Shown: positions 1-6,944 of the stretch, in pieces
Layout: every line of letters begins with the position of its first letter
How positions within the stretch are numbered: the first letter of the stretch is position 1
Origin: Planktomarina sp.
GTDB taxonomy: Bacteria > Pseudomonadota > Alphaproteobacteria > Rhodobacterales > Rhodobacteraceae
Direction of reading: 5' to 3'
Length of the DNA: 10,784 nt
Assembly (NCBI GenBank): GCA_022425445.1
Contig: JAKMFM010000180.1
Span: 1-10,784 of the forward strand
Notes under the pieces: generated by a model
The model's input: the letters and a program-made list of their open reading frames with translations, nothing else
The model's database searches: none
What the model was told of the DNA's origin: nothing
Translations under genes and position numbers: made by a program

Positions 1-755
1 GGGGAGCATCCGGCTCTTTGAATATGTGGTGGGATGCCGATATCGACGGTATAATGCGCCGTACAAAGTCCCGCCCCATTCCCTCTGGGCGTACCTCGCC
101 CGATGCGGCATTGGGTTTGGGAGTGGCATTGTCTGGTCTCTCTGTTCTCATGCTGGGACTTGCAGCCAATTGGCACGCAGCCGCATGGCTGGCCTTTACC
201 ATCTTCTTTTACGCGGTGATTTACACCATTTGGCTCAAGCGCGTGACGCCACAAAACATCGTGATTGGCGGCGCAGCCGGGGCCTTCCCGCCGCTGATCG
301 GTTGGGTTGCAGCCACGGGCTCTGTCTCGATAGAGGCGGTTTTGATGTTTGCATTGATCTTCATGTGGACCCCGCCGCATTTCTGGGCGCTCGCTCTTTT
401 TATGCGTTCAGATTACGATGACGCCGATGTGCCGATGCTGACAGTGACCCATGGGCGTCCGGCGACCCGCCGTCATATTCTTGCCTATGCGGTGCTGCAA
501 GCGGCCCTCGCGATTGGACTGGCCTTCACCTCGATTGGTGGGGTGATGTATCTGACCGTGGCGTTGATCTGCAACACGATCGTCCTTCGGGACGCGTTGC
601 GCATTTGGCAGCGTGATGAACAGGCGTCGGAGGTGGATAATTTCAAAGTTGAGCGCGCCTTTTTTAAATTCTCGCTGATCTATCTCTTTGTGCATTTCCT
701 TGCGATTTTGGCAGAGGCGCTGCTCGCGCCCTATGGTTTAGGAGGCTGGTCATGA
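1..755 (+). CDS. ctaB: Heme o synthase (protoheme IX farnesyltransferase), 5'-truncated by window edge
   Basis: This integral membrane prenyltransferase of the UbiA superfamily adds a farnesyl group to heme b to give heme o, the precursor of heme a for aa3-type oxidase. The reading frame is open to the left edge (first full codon at 3), so the TTG at 18 is internal and the real start lies outside. About 250 codons remain of a family usually near 300 residues, so roughly the first quarter is missing. The fragment begins in the conserved N-x-x-x-D-x-x-x-D prenyl diphosphate/Mg site (NMWWDADID, codons at 21-47). It also holds the family segments GGAAGAFPPLIGW (near 270-305) and DYDDADVPML (near 412-440), the second Asp-rich motif, plus several hydrophobic spans. 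Its TGA (753-755) overlaps the next start as ATGA, suggesting translational coupling. The symbol cyoE is used for the same family; the oxidase-operon context favours ctaB. Confidence 0.95.
   Translation, partial: GASGSLNMWWDADIDGIMRRTKSRPIPSGRTSPDAALGLGVALSGLSVLMLGLAANWHAAAWLAFTIFFYAVIYTIWLKRVTPQNIVIGGAAGAFPPLIGWVAATGSVSIEAVLMFALIFMWTPPHFWALALFMRSDYDDADVPMLTVTHGRPATRRHILAYAVLQAALAIGLAFTSIGGVMYLTVALICNTIVLRDALRIWQRDEQASEVDNFKVERAFFKFSLIYLFVHFLAILAEALLAPYGLGGWS
740..745 (+). promoter_or_regulatory. Strong Shine-Dalgarno for the small CoxF-like gene
   Basis: AGGAGG sits inside the last codons of ctaB, 6 nt before the ATG at 752. This near-perfect ribosome binding site supports the reality of the short 62-codon gene that follows, and fixes its start. 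Confidence 0.75.
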
Positions 756-940
756 GTTTTCGTGTTGAAACAGATATGCATAGACGTCGGCGCAGCCAAA
801 ACCTTGGGGTTGCTGTGTGTTTGGTGCTGTTTATCGGCTTGGTGGCCGTCCTCAGCTTGGTGAAGATTACCAATACTGGCCCGGTCGAGGGTTATGATCA
901 CGCGCCGCGTGCATCGGTGACTGAGGAGGCCAGCGAGTGA
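752..940 (+). CDS. Small single-span membrane protein of the cta operon (CoxF-like, oxidase assembly context)
   Basis: A 62-aa protein lies between ctaB and ctaG. The N-terminus (about residues 1-16) is charged and basic, with the run HRRRRSQN. One hydrophobic helix follows (about 18-40, NLGVAVCLVLFIGLVAVLSL), then a short polar tail ending TEEASE. By the positive-inside rule the N-terminus should be cytoplasmic and the tail periplasmic. Small proteins of this layout occur at this position in alphaproteobacterial oxidase operons and are often annotated CoxF or cytochrome oxidase assembly protein; I assign that by position and architecture, not by a diagnostic motif. It overlaps ctaB (ATGA) and ctaG (GTGA), has a strong ribosome binding site, and is therefore very likely translated. 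It has a single Cys (residue 23, inside the membrane span), so a CxxC-type copper site is absent. Its function is not known from the sequence. Confidence 0.85.
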   Translation: MSFRVETDMHRRRRSQNLGVAVCLVLFIGLVAVLSLVKITNTGPVEGYDHAPRASVTEEASE

Positions 941-1506
941 CGCCGAAACTTAAAACCCTGAGCCAAACCGTGGCGGTTGTTGTTGTGATGGGAAGCCTGG
1001 CCTGGGCCAGCGTTCCATTCTATGACTGGTTTTGCCGCGTGACAGGCTTTGGCGGCGTGACTGGCACGGCCGATTTGGGCAGCGAGACCATCTTGGATGA
1101 AACCATAAACATCCGTTTCGACGCCTCTGTCGAAAAAGATATGAAATGGCGTTTTAAACCGGTTGCGCGCACCATGGAATTGAAAATTGGCGAGACAGGT
1201 TTGGCCTTTTACGAGGCCTATAATCCCACCGATCGTCCCATTGCCGGATCGGCAAGCTACAACGTCACCCCTTACCAAGCGGGCGGCTTTTTCACCAAAA
1301 TTGATTGTTTTTGCTTCGAGCAGCAGCTTTTGATGCCTGGTGAGCGGGTCCAGATGCCCGTAACTTTCTATGTGGACCCTGAAATTGTAGGTGACAGAGA
1401 AGGTAAGTATATCCATACGATCACTTTATCGTATACGTTCCACGAAATTGATTTGCCCGAGGCGCAGACCGCGTTGCAGATTGATACACCCATAAAACGA
1501 AACTAA
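937..1506 (+). CDS. ctaG: Cytochrome c oxidase assembly protein CtaG/Cox11 (CuB chaperone)
   Basis: This 189-aa membrane-anchored copper chaperone delivers copper to the CuB site of oxidase subunit I on the periplasmic side. An N-terminal membrane helix spans about residues 10-27. The conserved Cys33 follows it in FYDWFCRVTGFGG. The periplasmic domain carries the diagnostic copper-binding CFCF motif (Cys124 and Cys126, followed by EQQ). All three Cys of the family are therefore present, and the length is typical. I take the GTG at 937 as start because it overlaps the TGA of the preceding gene (GTGA), puts the helix at the N-terminus, and leaves no room for an upstream in-frame start of normal length. 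The gene ends 18 bp before ctaE, consistent with one operon. Confidence 0.96.
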   Translation: MTPKLKTLSQTVAVVVVMGSLAWASVPFYDWFCRVTGFGGVTGTADLGSETILDETINIRFDASVEKDMKWRFKPVARTMELKIGETGLAFYEAYNPTDRPIAGSASYNVTPYQAGGFFTKIDCFCFEQQLLMPGERVQMPVTFYVDPEIVGDREGKYIHTITLSYTFHEIDLPEAQTALQIDTPIKRN

Positions 1507-1524
1507 GTTCGACGAGGCCCAACT

Positions 1525-2328
1525 ATGGCACATGAAAAGAACCACGATTATCACATCCTACCCCCTTCAGTGAACCCGTTTTTGGGCTCCTTGTCGGCTT
1601 TAGTGATGCTGACAGGGGCAATCCTCTGGATGCATGGCAGTGGACCCTACATCTTCTTGGCCGGCTTAGTTGGCGTGCTCTATATCATGTACGCATGGTG
1701 GAGCGAAGTTGTGGTTGAAAGCCATGTGGGCGATCATACACCAGTCGTACAAATCGGCCTGCGTTACGGGTTCATCTTGTTTATCATGTCTGAAATCATG
1801 TTCTTCTCAGCGTGGTTCTGGAGCTTTTTCAAACATCAGCTTTACCCGATGTATGAATATGTCGGCACGCAATATGTGAAGCCAGAGTTCCACCAAATCA
1901 ACGCTTTCGAACTGCCGCTGATCAACACGCTCCTGCTTTTGATCTCCGGCTGTGCAGCGACATGGGCACACCACGCCCTGGTGCATGACAACAACCGCAA
2001 AGATTTGAGCATGGGGTTGATCTTGGCGATTGCTTTTGGCGCGATCTTCACAGCATTCCAGGTCTATGAGTACCACGAATTGCTGGTCGTTGATGGCTGG
2101 ACCTTCTCCGGCGAAATCACATTTGCCAACTTCTTTATGGCGACCGGATTTCATGGCATGCACGTTCTGATCGGTACGATCTTTCTGCTGGTCTGTTTGA
2201 TCCGCGTCACCAAGGGTCACTTTACTCCGAAAAGCCATGTGGGGTTTGAGGCCGCGGCTTGGTATTGGCACTTCGTGGATGTGGTTTGGCTCTTCTTGTT
2301 CGCAGCCGTTTACCTCTGGGCGGGCTAA
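1525..2328 (+). CDS. ctaE: Cytochrome c oxidase subunit III
   Basis: A 267-aa polytopic subunit of aa3-type oxidase, expected to have seven transmembrane helices. It binds lipid and stabilises proton uptake by subunit I. Family marks seen are the N-terminal HDYHILPPSVNPF stretch, the membrane-embedded glutamate in SEIMFFSAWFW (Glu90, the position of the DCCD-reactive Glu of mitochondrial COX3), TWAHHALVHDNN (near residues 146-157), GFHGMHVLIGT (near 198-208), and the closing WYWHFVDVVWLFLF (246-259). Length is normal for the bacterial subunit. The ATG at 1525 is preceded only by a weak GAGG-type site (around 1513-1516). The spacing to ctaG is 18 bp. A strong terminator hairpin starts about 40 bp after its TAA, so ctaE is probably the last gene of the main operon transcript. 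Confidence 0.97.
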   Translation: MAHEKNHDYHILPPSVNPFLGSLSALVMLTGAILWMHGSGPYIFLAGLVGVLYIMYAWWSEVVVESHVGDHTPVVQIGLRYGFILFIMSEIMFFSAWFWSFFKHQLYPMYEYVGTQYVKPEFHQINAFELPLINTLLLLISGCAATWAHHALVHDNNRKDLSMGLILAIAFGAIFTAFQVYEYHELLVVDGWTFSGEITFANFFMATGFHGMHVLIGTIFLLVCLIRVTKGHFTPKSHVGFEAAAWYWHFVDVVWLFLFAAVYLWAG

Positions 2329-2370
2329 ACCGGCCTTGCCGGCGCTACGGCGCGACGGTCAGTTTTTAAG

Positions 2371-2396
2371 AAGGGCGGCGTACAGCTGCCCTTTTT
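2371..2396 (+). terminator. Factor-independent terminator after ctaE
   Basis: A 9-bp stem, AAGGGCGGC (2371-2379) with GCTGCCCTT (2385-2393), closes on a 5-nt GTACA loop. It has one G-T wobble and ends in a run of five T (2392-2396). The G+C-rich stem and immediate U-tract on the + strand are the textbook pattern. It lies in the 87-bp gap between ctaE and surf1, whose start follows only 20 bp after the T run, so surf1 and later genes need read-through or a promoter that I do not see. Confidence 0.8.
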
Positions 2397-2403
2397 GCAC
2401 TTT

Positions 2404-2410
2404 GAAGGGG
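2404..2410 (+). promoter_or_regulatory. Shine-Dalgarno that fixes the surf1 start
   Basis: GAAGGGG lies 5 nt before the ATG at 2416. The longer alternative, a TTG at 2395, falls within the terminator T-run and has no ribosome binding site. The ATG at 2411 is out of frame. Confidence 0.65.
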
Positions 2411-2415
2411 ATGAA

Positions 2416-3090
2416 ATGCGGTATTGGGGCATGATAATTTTGGGCATAGGGGGCACGGCCATCTTACTCGGGCTGGGCGTCTGGCAAGTGCAGCGCTTGG
2501 CCTGGAAAACCGAAATTCTGGCGCAGATCGAGCGCAAGATTTTGTCACCTGCCGTTGATATTCCCGCCCAGGTCGCGCCCGCCACGGATGACCTTCTGCC
2601 CGTGCGCGGCACCGGGCGTTATGTCGGGGATCGCACGGTCCGCGTCCTCGTGTCCCAAAAGATCTATGGTGCAGGCTATCGCTTGATCAGCGCCTTTGAG
2701 CTGAATGATGGCCGCAAGATTATGATCGATCGCGGGTTTACCTCCGTGCGCGCAGATATGCCTGCCATGCCCAAGGGTTCGGGCCAGGTGGTGGGTAATC
2801 TGCAATGGCCGCAAGAAATTGACAGTTTCACCCCTGACAATGATCTTGCCGCGAATATATGGTTTGCCCGAGATGTGGCCGCACTCTCCGCTCATCTGCA
2901 GACTGAGCCAATCTTGTTGGTGCTGCGCAACAGCAGCTTTGCCGAAGATGCGGCCCAGCCATTGCCCAAAATGAGCGCCAATATCCCGAATGATCATCTT
3001 AATTATGCGCTGACTTGGTTTTCTTTGGCATTTATCTGGCTTGGAATGTCGGGATATTTCCTTTACCGATCCCGTGACATTCAAACTTAG
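2416..3090 (+). CDS. SURF1 family oxidase assembly protein
   Basis: A 224-aa protein with the SURF1 layout of two membrane helices flanking a periplasmic domain. The first helix (about residues 5-23) runs into the signature GVWQVQRLAWK (21-31). The central domain carries the conserved DRGF (105-108) followed by VRADMP. The C-terminal helix begins with the family motif HLNYALTWF (184-192). In Paracoccus and Rhodobacter, SURF1 proteins bind heme a and aid its insertion into oxidase subunit I. Start chosen at ATG 2416 for its ribosome binding site. It follows the ctaE terminator and precedes thrC by only 10 bp, so it is physically linked to the oxidase genes but is likely co-transcribed with thrC. 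The stop is TAG at 3088. Confidence 0.95.
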   Translation: MRYWGMIILGIGGTAILLGLGVWQVQRLAWKTEILAQIERKILSPAVDIPAQVAPATDDLLPVRGTGRYVGDRTVRVLVSQKIYGAGYRLISAFELNDGRKIMIDRGFTSVRADMPAMPKGSGQVVGNLQWPQEIDSFTPDNDLAANIWFARDVAALSAHLQTEPILLVLRNSSFAEDAAQPLPKMSANIPNDHLNYALTWFSLAFIWLGMSGYFLYRSRDIQT

Positions 3091-3100
3091 GGCCAAGGCA

Positions 3101-4486
3101 ATGAAATATATCTCAACCCGCGGGAATGCGCCTGTTCTATCATTTGAAGAGACCATGTTGAGTGGACTGGCGCGGGACGGTGGGCTGTATGTGCCGCAAA
3201 CCATTCCGCAGATGAGCAGCGCCGATATTGCGGCGCTGGTGGGTCAATCCTACGAGGAGATTGCCTTTCGCGTGATGAAACCCTTTGTCGGCGACTGTTT
3301 CAGCGATGTGGAACTGATGGAGTCGATCACCGCGGCCTATGCGAATTTTGGCCATGCGGCGCGGGCGCCATTGGTGCAATTGGGCCCAAATCATCATCTG
3401 CTCGAGCTGTTCCACGGCCCAACATTGGCCTTCAAGGATTTTGCCATGCAGCTGATTGGCCAGCTGTTTCAAAAGGCGCTCACGCGGCGCGGGGAGCGGG
3501 TAACAATCGTCGGCGCGACCTCGGGTGATACCGGCTCGGCTGCGATCGAGGCTTTTCGTGGTTTGGATGTCGCCAATGTCTTCATTCTCTTTCCCAATGG
3601 CCGGGTGTCAGAGGTGCAGCGCCGTCAAATGACCACGCCAGTCGATGCCAATGTCCACGCCATTGCGATGGAGGGCACATTTGACACCTGCCAAGCCATG
3701 CTCAAAGATATGTTCAACGACTTTGAATTCCGCGATGGGGTGAAATTGGCTGGGGTCAACTCAATCAACTGGGCCCGCGTTTTGGCGCAAGTGGTATATT
3801 ACTTTAGCGCCGCAACCAGTCTCGGCGCCCCGCATCGCAAGGTCTCCTTCACCGTGCCCACAGGCAATTTCGGAGATATTTTTGCAGGCTACATCGCCAA
3901 GCGTATGGGGCTGCCGATTGACCGTTTGGTTATTGCCACCAACCGTAATGACATTTTACACCGGGCCATAGGCACTGGACGCTATGACACCGATCAAGTT
4001 TTTCCCACAATTACCCCATCCATGGATATCGAAGTTTCCTCAAATTTCGAACGGGCGCTGTTTGACGCCTATGATAGAGATGGTGCGGCTGTGGCACAGC
4101 TGATGGGGGAGATGAAGCAAGGTGGTTTTGGCATCAGCCAGGGCGCTTTGCATGCGTTGCGCGCGTATTTCGACAGCGGTCGCAGTTCGGATGAGCAAAC
4201 CAGTGCTACGATCCAAAATTTCTTTGCCACCACCGGCGAAGTACTGTGCCCACATTCCGCCGTAGGGGTGAAAGTGGCTGAGGAACATTTGGGGCGCTCC
4301 CCGATGATCACCCTGGCAACGGCACATCCTGCAAAATTCCCCGACGCTGTAGAGGCGGCCATCGGTCAGCGGCCGGAGCTGCCACGCTGGCTGGCGAATT
4401 TGTTCGATCGCGAAGAGCGCGTGACTGAAATGCCCAATGATTTGCAACGTATGAAATCCCTAGTGCGCGAGCGTATAGCCCTTTGA
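3101..4486 (+). CDS. thrC: Threonine synthase
   Basis: A 461-aa cytoplasmic PLP enzyme (fold type II) that converts O-phosphohomoserine to threonine and phosphate, the last step of threonine synthesis. It has the long form of the family, with an N-terminal threonine synthase domain (about residues 2-80) opening MKYISTRGNAP. The PLP Schiff-base lysine is Lys112 in HGPTLAFKDFAMQL. The phosphate-binding loop is GATSGDTGSAA (138-148), and GVNSINWARV (near 225-234) is also a family segment. The frame is open further upstream to an ATG at 3041 inside surf1. I prefer ATG 3101, which gives the canonical N-terminus, lies 10 bp after the surf1 stop, and has AAGG/TAGGG upstream. Its TGA overlaps the TTG start of the next gene. 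Confidence 0.96.
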   Translation: MKYISTRGNAPVLSFEETMLSGLARDGGLYVPQTIPQMSSADIAALVGQSYEEIAFRVMKPFVGDCFSDVELMESITAAYANFGHAARAPLVQLGPNHHLLELFHGPTLAFKDFAMQLIGQLFQKALTRRGERVTIVGATSGDTGSAAIEAFRGLDVANVFILFPNGRVSEVQRRQMTTPVDANVHAIAMEGTFDTCQAMLKDMFNDFEFRDGVKLAGVNSINWARVLAQVVYYFSAATSLGAPHRKVSFTVPTGNFGDIFAGYIAKRMGLPIDRLVIATNRNDILHRAIGTGRYDTDQVFPTITPSMDIEVSSNFERALFDAYDRDGAAVAQLMGEMKQGGFGISQGALHALRAYFDSGRSSDEQTSATIQNFFATTGEVLCPHSAVGVKVAEEHLGRSPMITLATAHPAKFPDAVEAAIGQRPELPRWLANLFDREERVTEMPNDLQRMKSLVRERIAL

Positions 4487-5745
4487 CCGTTCAAACCCAT
4501 CGCCTGAAAAACGGCTTTCGCATCGTCACCGAACATATGCCGGGGCTAAAATCGGCCTCTGTTGGCATATGGATCAACGCTGGCGGCCGTCATGAGCGGA
4601 TTGAACAAAACGGCATAGCGCATTTTCTGGAGCATATGGCCTTTAAAGGGACCGAGCGGCGGACTTCCGTGCAAATTGCCGAGGCGATTGAGGATGTGGG
4701 TGGATATATCAATGCCTATACCAGCCGCGAGATGACGGCTTATTATGCGCGGGTATTGCAGGGCGATGTGCCTTTGGCGCTGGATGTCATTTCAGATATT
4801 GTGCTCAATTCGATTTTTGACCCGGCTGAGATTGAAGTCGAACGTGGCGTGATCCTGTCTGAGATTGGTCAAGCTCTGGATACGCCGGATGATATTATCT
4901 TCGATTGGCTGCAAGAGGTCTCCTATCCAGGTCAGGCCATCGGGCGCTCAATCTTGGGGCCTGAGGAACGGGTAGCTCAATTTCAAAAATCGGATTTGTC
5001 GCAATTTGTTCGGGAAAATTACAGCCCCGATCAAATGGTGCTGGCGGCAGCTGGAGCGGTGGATCATGCGGAAATCCTGCGCCAGTGTGAAGATATTTTT
5101 GGGGATTTGATCCCGCGGGCGCAGTCACTTGTGACACCAGCGCAATTTCAGGGCGGAGAAATTCGCCGCGTAAAAGATCTTGAACAAGCACATTTTGCCC
5201 TATCCTTTGAAAGCCCAAATTACAAAGATCCTGAAATCTATACGGCGCAAATTTTCTCGACGGCCTTTGGTGGCGGCATGTCGTCCCGGCTCTTTCAAGA
5301 GGTGCGGGAAAAGCGTGGGCTATGCTATTCGATTTTTGCCAGTGCGGGTGCCTATTGCGACACGGGCACGATGACATTCTATGCCGGGACCTCTGGCGAT
5401 AAACTCGCTGATTTGGCGAATATCACCATAGATGAGCTGAAACGCGCAGCAGAGGACATGAGCGAAGTCGAAGTGGCCCGAGCGCGGGCTCAGATGAAAG
5501 CAGGCATGTTGATGGGGTTGGAAAGCCCATCTGCGCGGGCTGAGCGTCTGGCGCGGATGCTGGCGATTTGGGATCGCATTCCGGTTTTGGACGAGGTTGT
5601 GGCTCAAATTGATGCGGTCAGTGTTGAGGCCGTGCGGAGCTATGCAGGGGCAATGACCGATGGTGCGCCCGCGGCTATGGCACTTTACGGACCGGTGAGC
5701 GATGCGCCAGATATTGCGGCGGTGCAGGCTAGGTTGGTGGCGTGA
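4483..5745 (+). CDS. M16 family zinc metallopeptidase (mitochondrial processing peptidase-like)
   Basis: A 420-aa peptidase of the M16B type, related to the beta subunit of the mitochondrial processing peptidase. The inverted zinc motif H-x-x-E-H is intact (His47, Glu50, His51 in AHFLEHMAFKGT). The third zinc ligand, Glu127 in VILSEI, lies 76 residues after His51, as expected. The N-terminal domain is followed by the C-terminal M16 domain with the conserved R/Y-type loop SSRLFQEVREKRG (267-279). These active-site parts predict a catalytically competent enzyme; its bacterial substrate is unknown. The start is a TTG that overlaps the thrC stop (TTGA), the only start giving the expected MTVQTHRLKNGFRIV N-terminus. 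No signal peptide is evident, so a cytoplasmic location is likely. It is followed directly by the acetyltransferase gene, with no gap. Confidence 0.93.
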   Translation: MTVQTHRLKNGFRIVTEHMPGLKSASVGIWINAGGRHERIEQNGIAHFLEHMAFKGTERRTSVQIAEAIEDVGGYINAYTSREMTAYYARVLQGDVPLALDVISDIVLNSIFDPAEIEVERGVILSEIGQALDTPDDIIFDWLQEVSYPGQAIGRSILGPEERVAQFQKSDLSQFVRENYSPDQMVLAAAGAVDHAEILRQCEDIFGDLIPRAQSLVTPAQFQGGEIRRVKDLEQAHFALSFESPNYKDPEIYTAQIFSTAFGGGMSSRLFQEVREKRGLCYSIFASAGAYCDTGTMTFYAGTSGDKLADLANITIDELKRAAEDMSEVEVARARAQMKAGMLMGLESPSARAERLARMLAIWDRIPVLDEVVAQIDAVSVEAVRSYAGAMTDGAPAAMALYGPVSDAPDIAAVQARLVA

Positions 5746-5748
5746 GTG

Positions 5749-6333
5749 ATGTTTACCCGTAATACCAAGCCTTTGTGTGAGACCGACCGGCTGATCTTGC
5801 GGTTGCCTCAACACACTGACTTTCGGTCTTGGGTGGATCTGCGCAGCGACAGCCGCGATTTCCTGGCTCCGTGGGACCCAGTTTGGTCGGAGGAGCATTT
5901 GACCCGGAGAAATTTTACCGCGCGCGTCTATTGGGCGCAGCGCGCGGTCAAAACTGGCACGGGCTGCCCTATGTTTTTGATCCGTAGGACTGATCAAGCT
6001 CTTGTTGGGGCGGTGACATTGGACAATATCCGCAGAGGCCCGGCTCAGGCGGGCACTTTGGGATATTGGACCGGGGAGCGGTTCGCACGCCAAGGCTATA
6101 TGCGCGAGGCGGTCACCGGCTTGGTCTCCCATGCATTTAGAAAGCTGGATCTTAGCCGAATTGAAGCGGCCTGCTTACCCGAAAACCAGCCTTCGCGCGG
6201 ATTGTTGGAGAGCTGCGGCTTTAAATATGAAGGTGTGGCGCAGAGTTATTTGCAAATCGCAGGGCGCTGGCGCACCCATGTGCTTTACGCCGCGATCCGC
6301 TTTGACCGACGTGGGAAAACCGAGGCGGGCTAA
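5749..6333 (+). CDS. GNAT N-acetyltransferase, RimJ/RimL type
   Basis: A 194-aa acetyl-CoA-dependent acetyltransferase. The opening ETDRLILRLPQHTDF is typical of the RimJ/RimL branch, which acetylates N-terminal residues of ribosomal proteins (RimJ: S5) or other acceptors. The acetyl-CoA region is seen as GYWTGERFARQGYMREAV (residues 105-122, Q-G-Y-M at 115-118). The C-terminal block IEAACLPENQPSRGLLE (139-155), followed by SCGFKYEGVAQ, is also characteristic. The true acceptor cannot be read from sequence, so no symbol is given. The start is ATG 5749, or the GTG immediately before it at 5746, which abuts the peptidase stop; either way the gene looks translationally coupled. Its TAA (6331-6333) overlaps the apt stop codon on the other strand. 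Confidence 0.9.
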   Translation: MFTRNTKPLCETDRLILRLPQHTDFRSWVDLRSDSRDFLAPWDPVWSEEHLTRRNFTARVYWAQRAVKTGTGCPMFLIRRTDQALVGAVTLDNIRRGPAQAGTLGYWTGERFARQGYMREAVTGLVSHAFRKLDLSRIEAACLPENQPSRGLLESCGFKYEGVAQSYLQIAGRWRTHVLYAAIRFDRRGKTEAG

Positions 6334-6860
6334 AGGCCCTCATAGGCGCAGAGGCAGTGAACCGGCATATCCAAACTCTCCAGCACACGCCTGCCGCCTA
6401 GATCGGGTAGATCGATGATAAATGCGCATCCGATTACATCGGCGCCGAGACGCTCCAGCAGCTTGAGGCCTGCAGACGCCGTTCCGCCTGTGGCCAAAAG
6501 ATCATCTACCACCAAGACCTTTTCGCCCGGCTCAATAGCATCTTCATGGATTTCCATGACCGCTTCGCCATACTCGAGCGTATAGGCCTGCGACAGGGTT
6601 TTGCCGGGCAGCTTGCCTTGCTTGCGGATTGGCACAAACCCTTTGCCCAGTTCATAGGCAATCGTACCGCCTAGAATGAAGCCGCGCGCTTCAAGGCCGA
6701 CGATTTTATCCACCTGGACAGTTGCATAAGGCTGCAGCAGCTGATCAATCGCTAGACGCAGGCCAGTCGGGTCGGCAAATAGCGTGGTGACATCGCGAAA
6801 CATAATTCCCTCATGAGGGAAATCAGGGATTGTGCGGATATAGTCTTTCACGGTTTTCAT
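6330..6860 (-). CDS. apt: Adenine phosphoribosyltransferase
   Basis: A 176-aa cytoplasmic enzyme making AMP from adenine and PRPP. It starts MKTVKDYIRTIPDFPHEGIMF, typical of Apt. It has the EARGF segment (57-61), the RKQGKLPG stretch (79-86), and the PRPP-binding motif VLVVDDLLATGGTA (115-128). Length matches the family. The frame is open 20 codons further upstream, to 6920. I place the start at 6860 because GAGGA sits 7 nt before it and the longer N-terminus is unlike the family. It lies 84 bp downstream of mtnP on the same strand, matching the pathway: MtnP releases the adenine that Apt recycles. It ends in a 3-bp tail-to-tail overlap with the acetyltransferase gene. Confidence 0.97.
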   Translation of the reverse strand: MKTVKDYIRTIPDFPHEGIMFRDVTTLFADPTGLRLAIDQLLQPYATVQVDKIVGLEARGFILGGTIAYELGKGFVPIRKQGKLPGKTLSQAYTLEYGEAVMEIHEDAIEPGEKVLVVDDLLATGGTASAGLKLLERLGADVIGCAFIIDLPDLGGRRVLESLDMPVHCLCAYEGL

Positions 6861-6867
6861 TGCGCAT

Positions 6868-6872
6868 TCCTC
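6868..6872 (-). promoter_or_regulatory. Shine-Dalgarno that fixes the apt start
   Basis: On the minus strand GAGGA lies 7 nt before the ATG at 6860. This supports the 176-aa product over the 20-residue-longer open frame. Confidence 0.6.
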
Positions 6873-6944
6873 TTCTGGCGTGCCCGTCATAACAGCTCTG
6901 CCAACAGACACGAGCCCCAATTTGCCACGTTTGCACGATGGTGC

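Noticed and set aside
2330..2356. Short GC-rich hairpins (CCGG-CCTTG-CCGG; GCCG-GCGCTA-CGGC) just after ctaE
   Set aside because: Stems are only 4 bp, mutually exclusive and without a T-run; the adjacent 9-bp hairpin explains termination far better.
2545..3204. A 219-codon minus-strand open frame opposite surf1 and the start of thrC
   Set aside because: It is antisense to two clear genes, with no family resemblance and no ribosome binding site of note.
5320..6132. A 270-codon open frame on the minus strand across the peptidase/acetyltransferase junction
   Set aside because: It lies wholly antisense to two well-supported genes. Its product is rich in His, Arg, Gln and Pro with no recognisable domain, as expected from the complement of coding DNA.
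6933..6944. GCAC-CATC-GTGC mini-hairpin after mtnP as a terminator
   Set aside because: The 4-bp stem has no T-run after it on the minus strand, and apt follows, so it would not be expected to end transcription.
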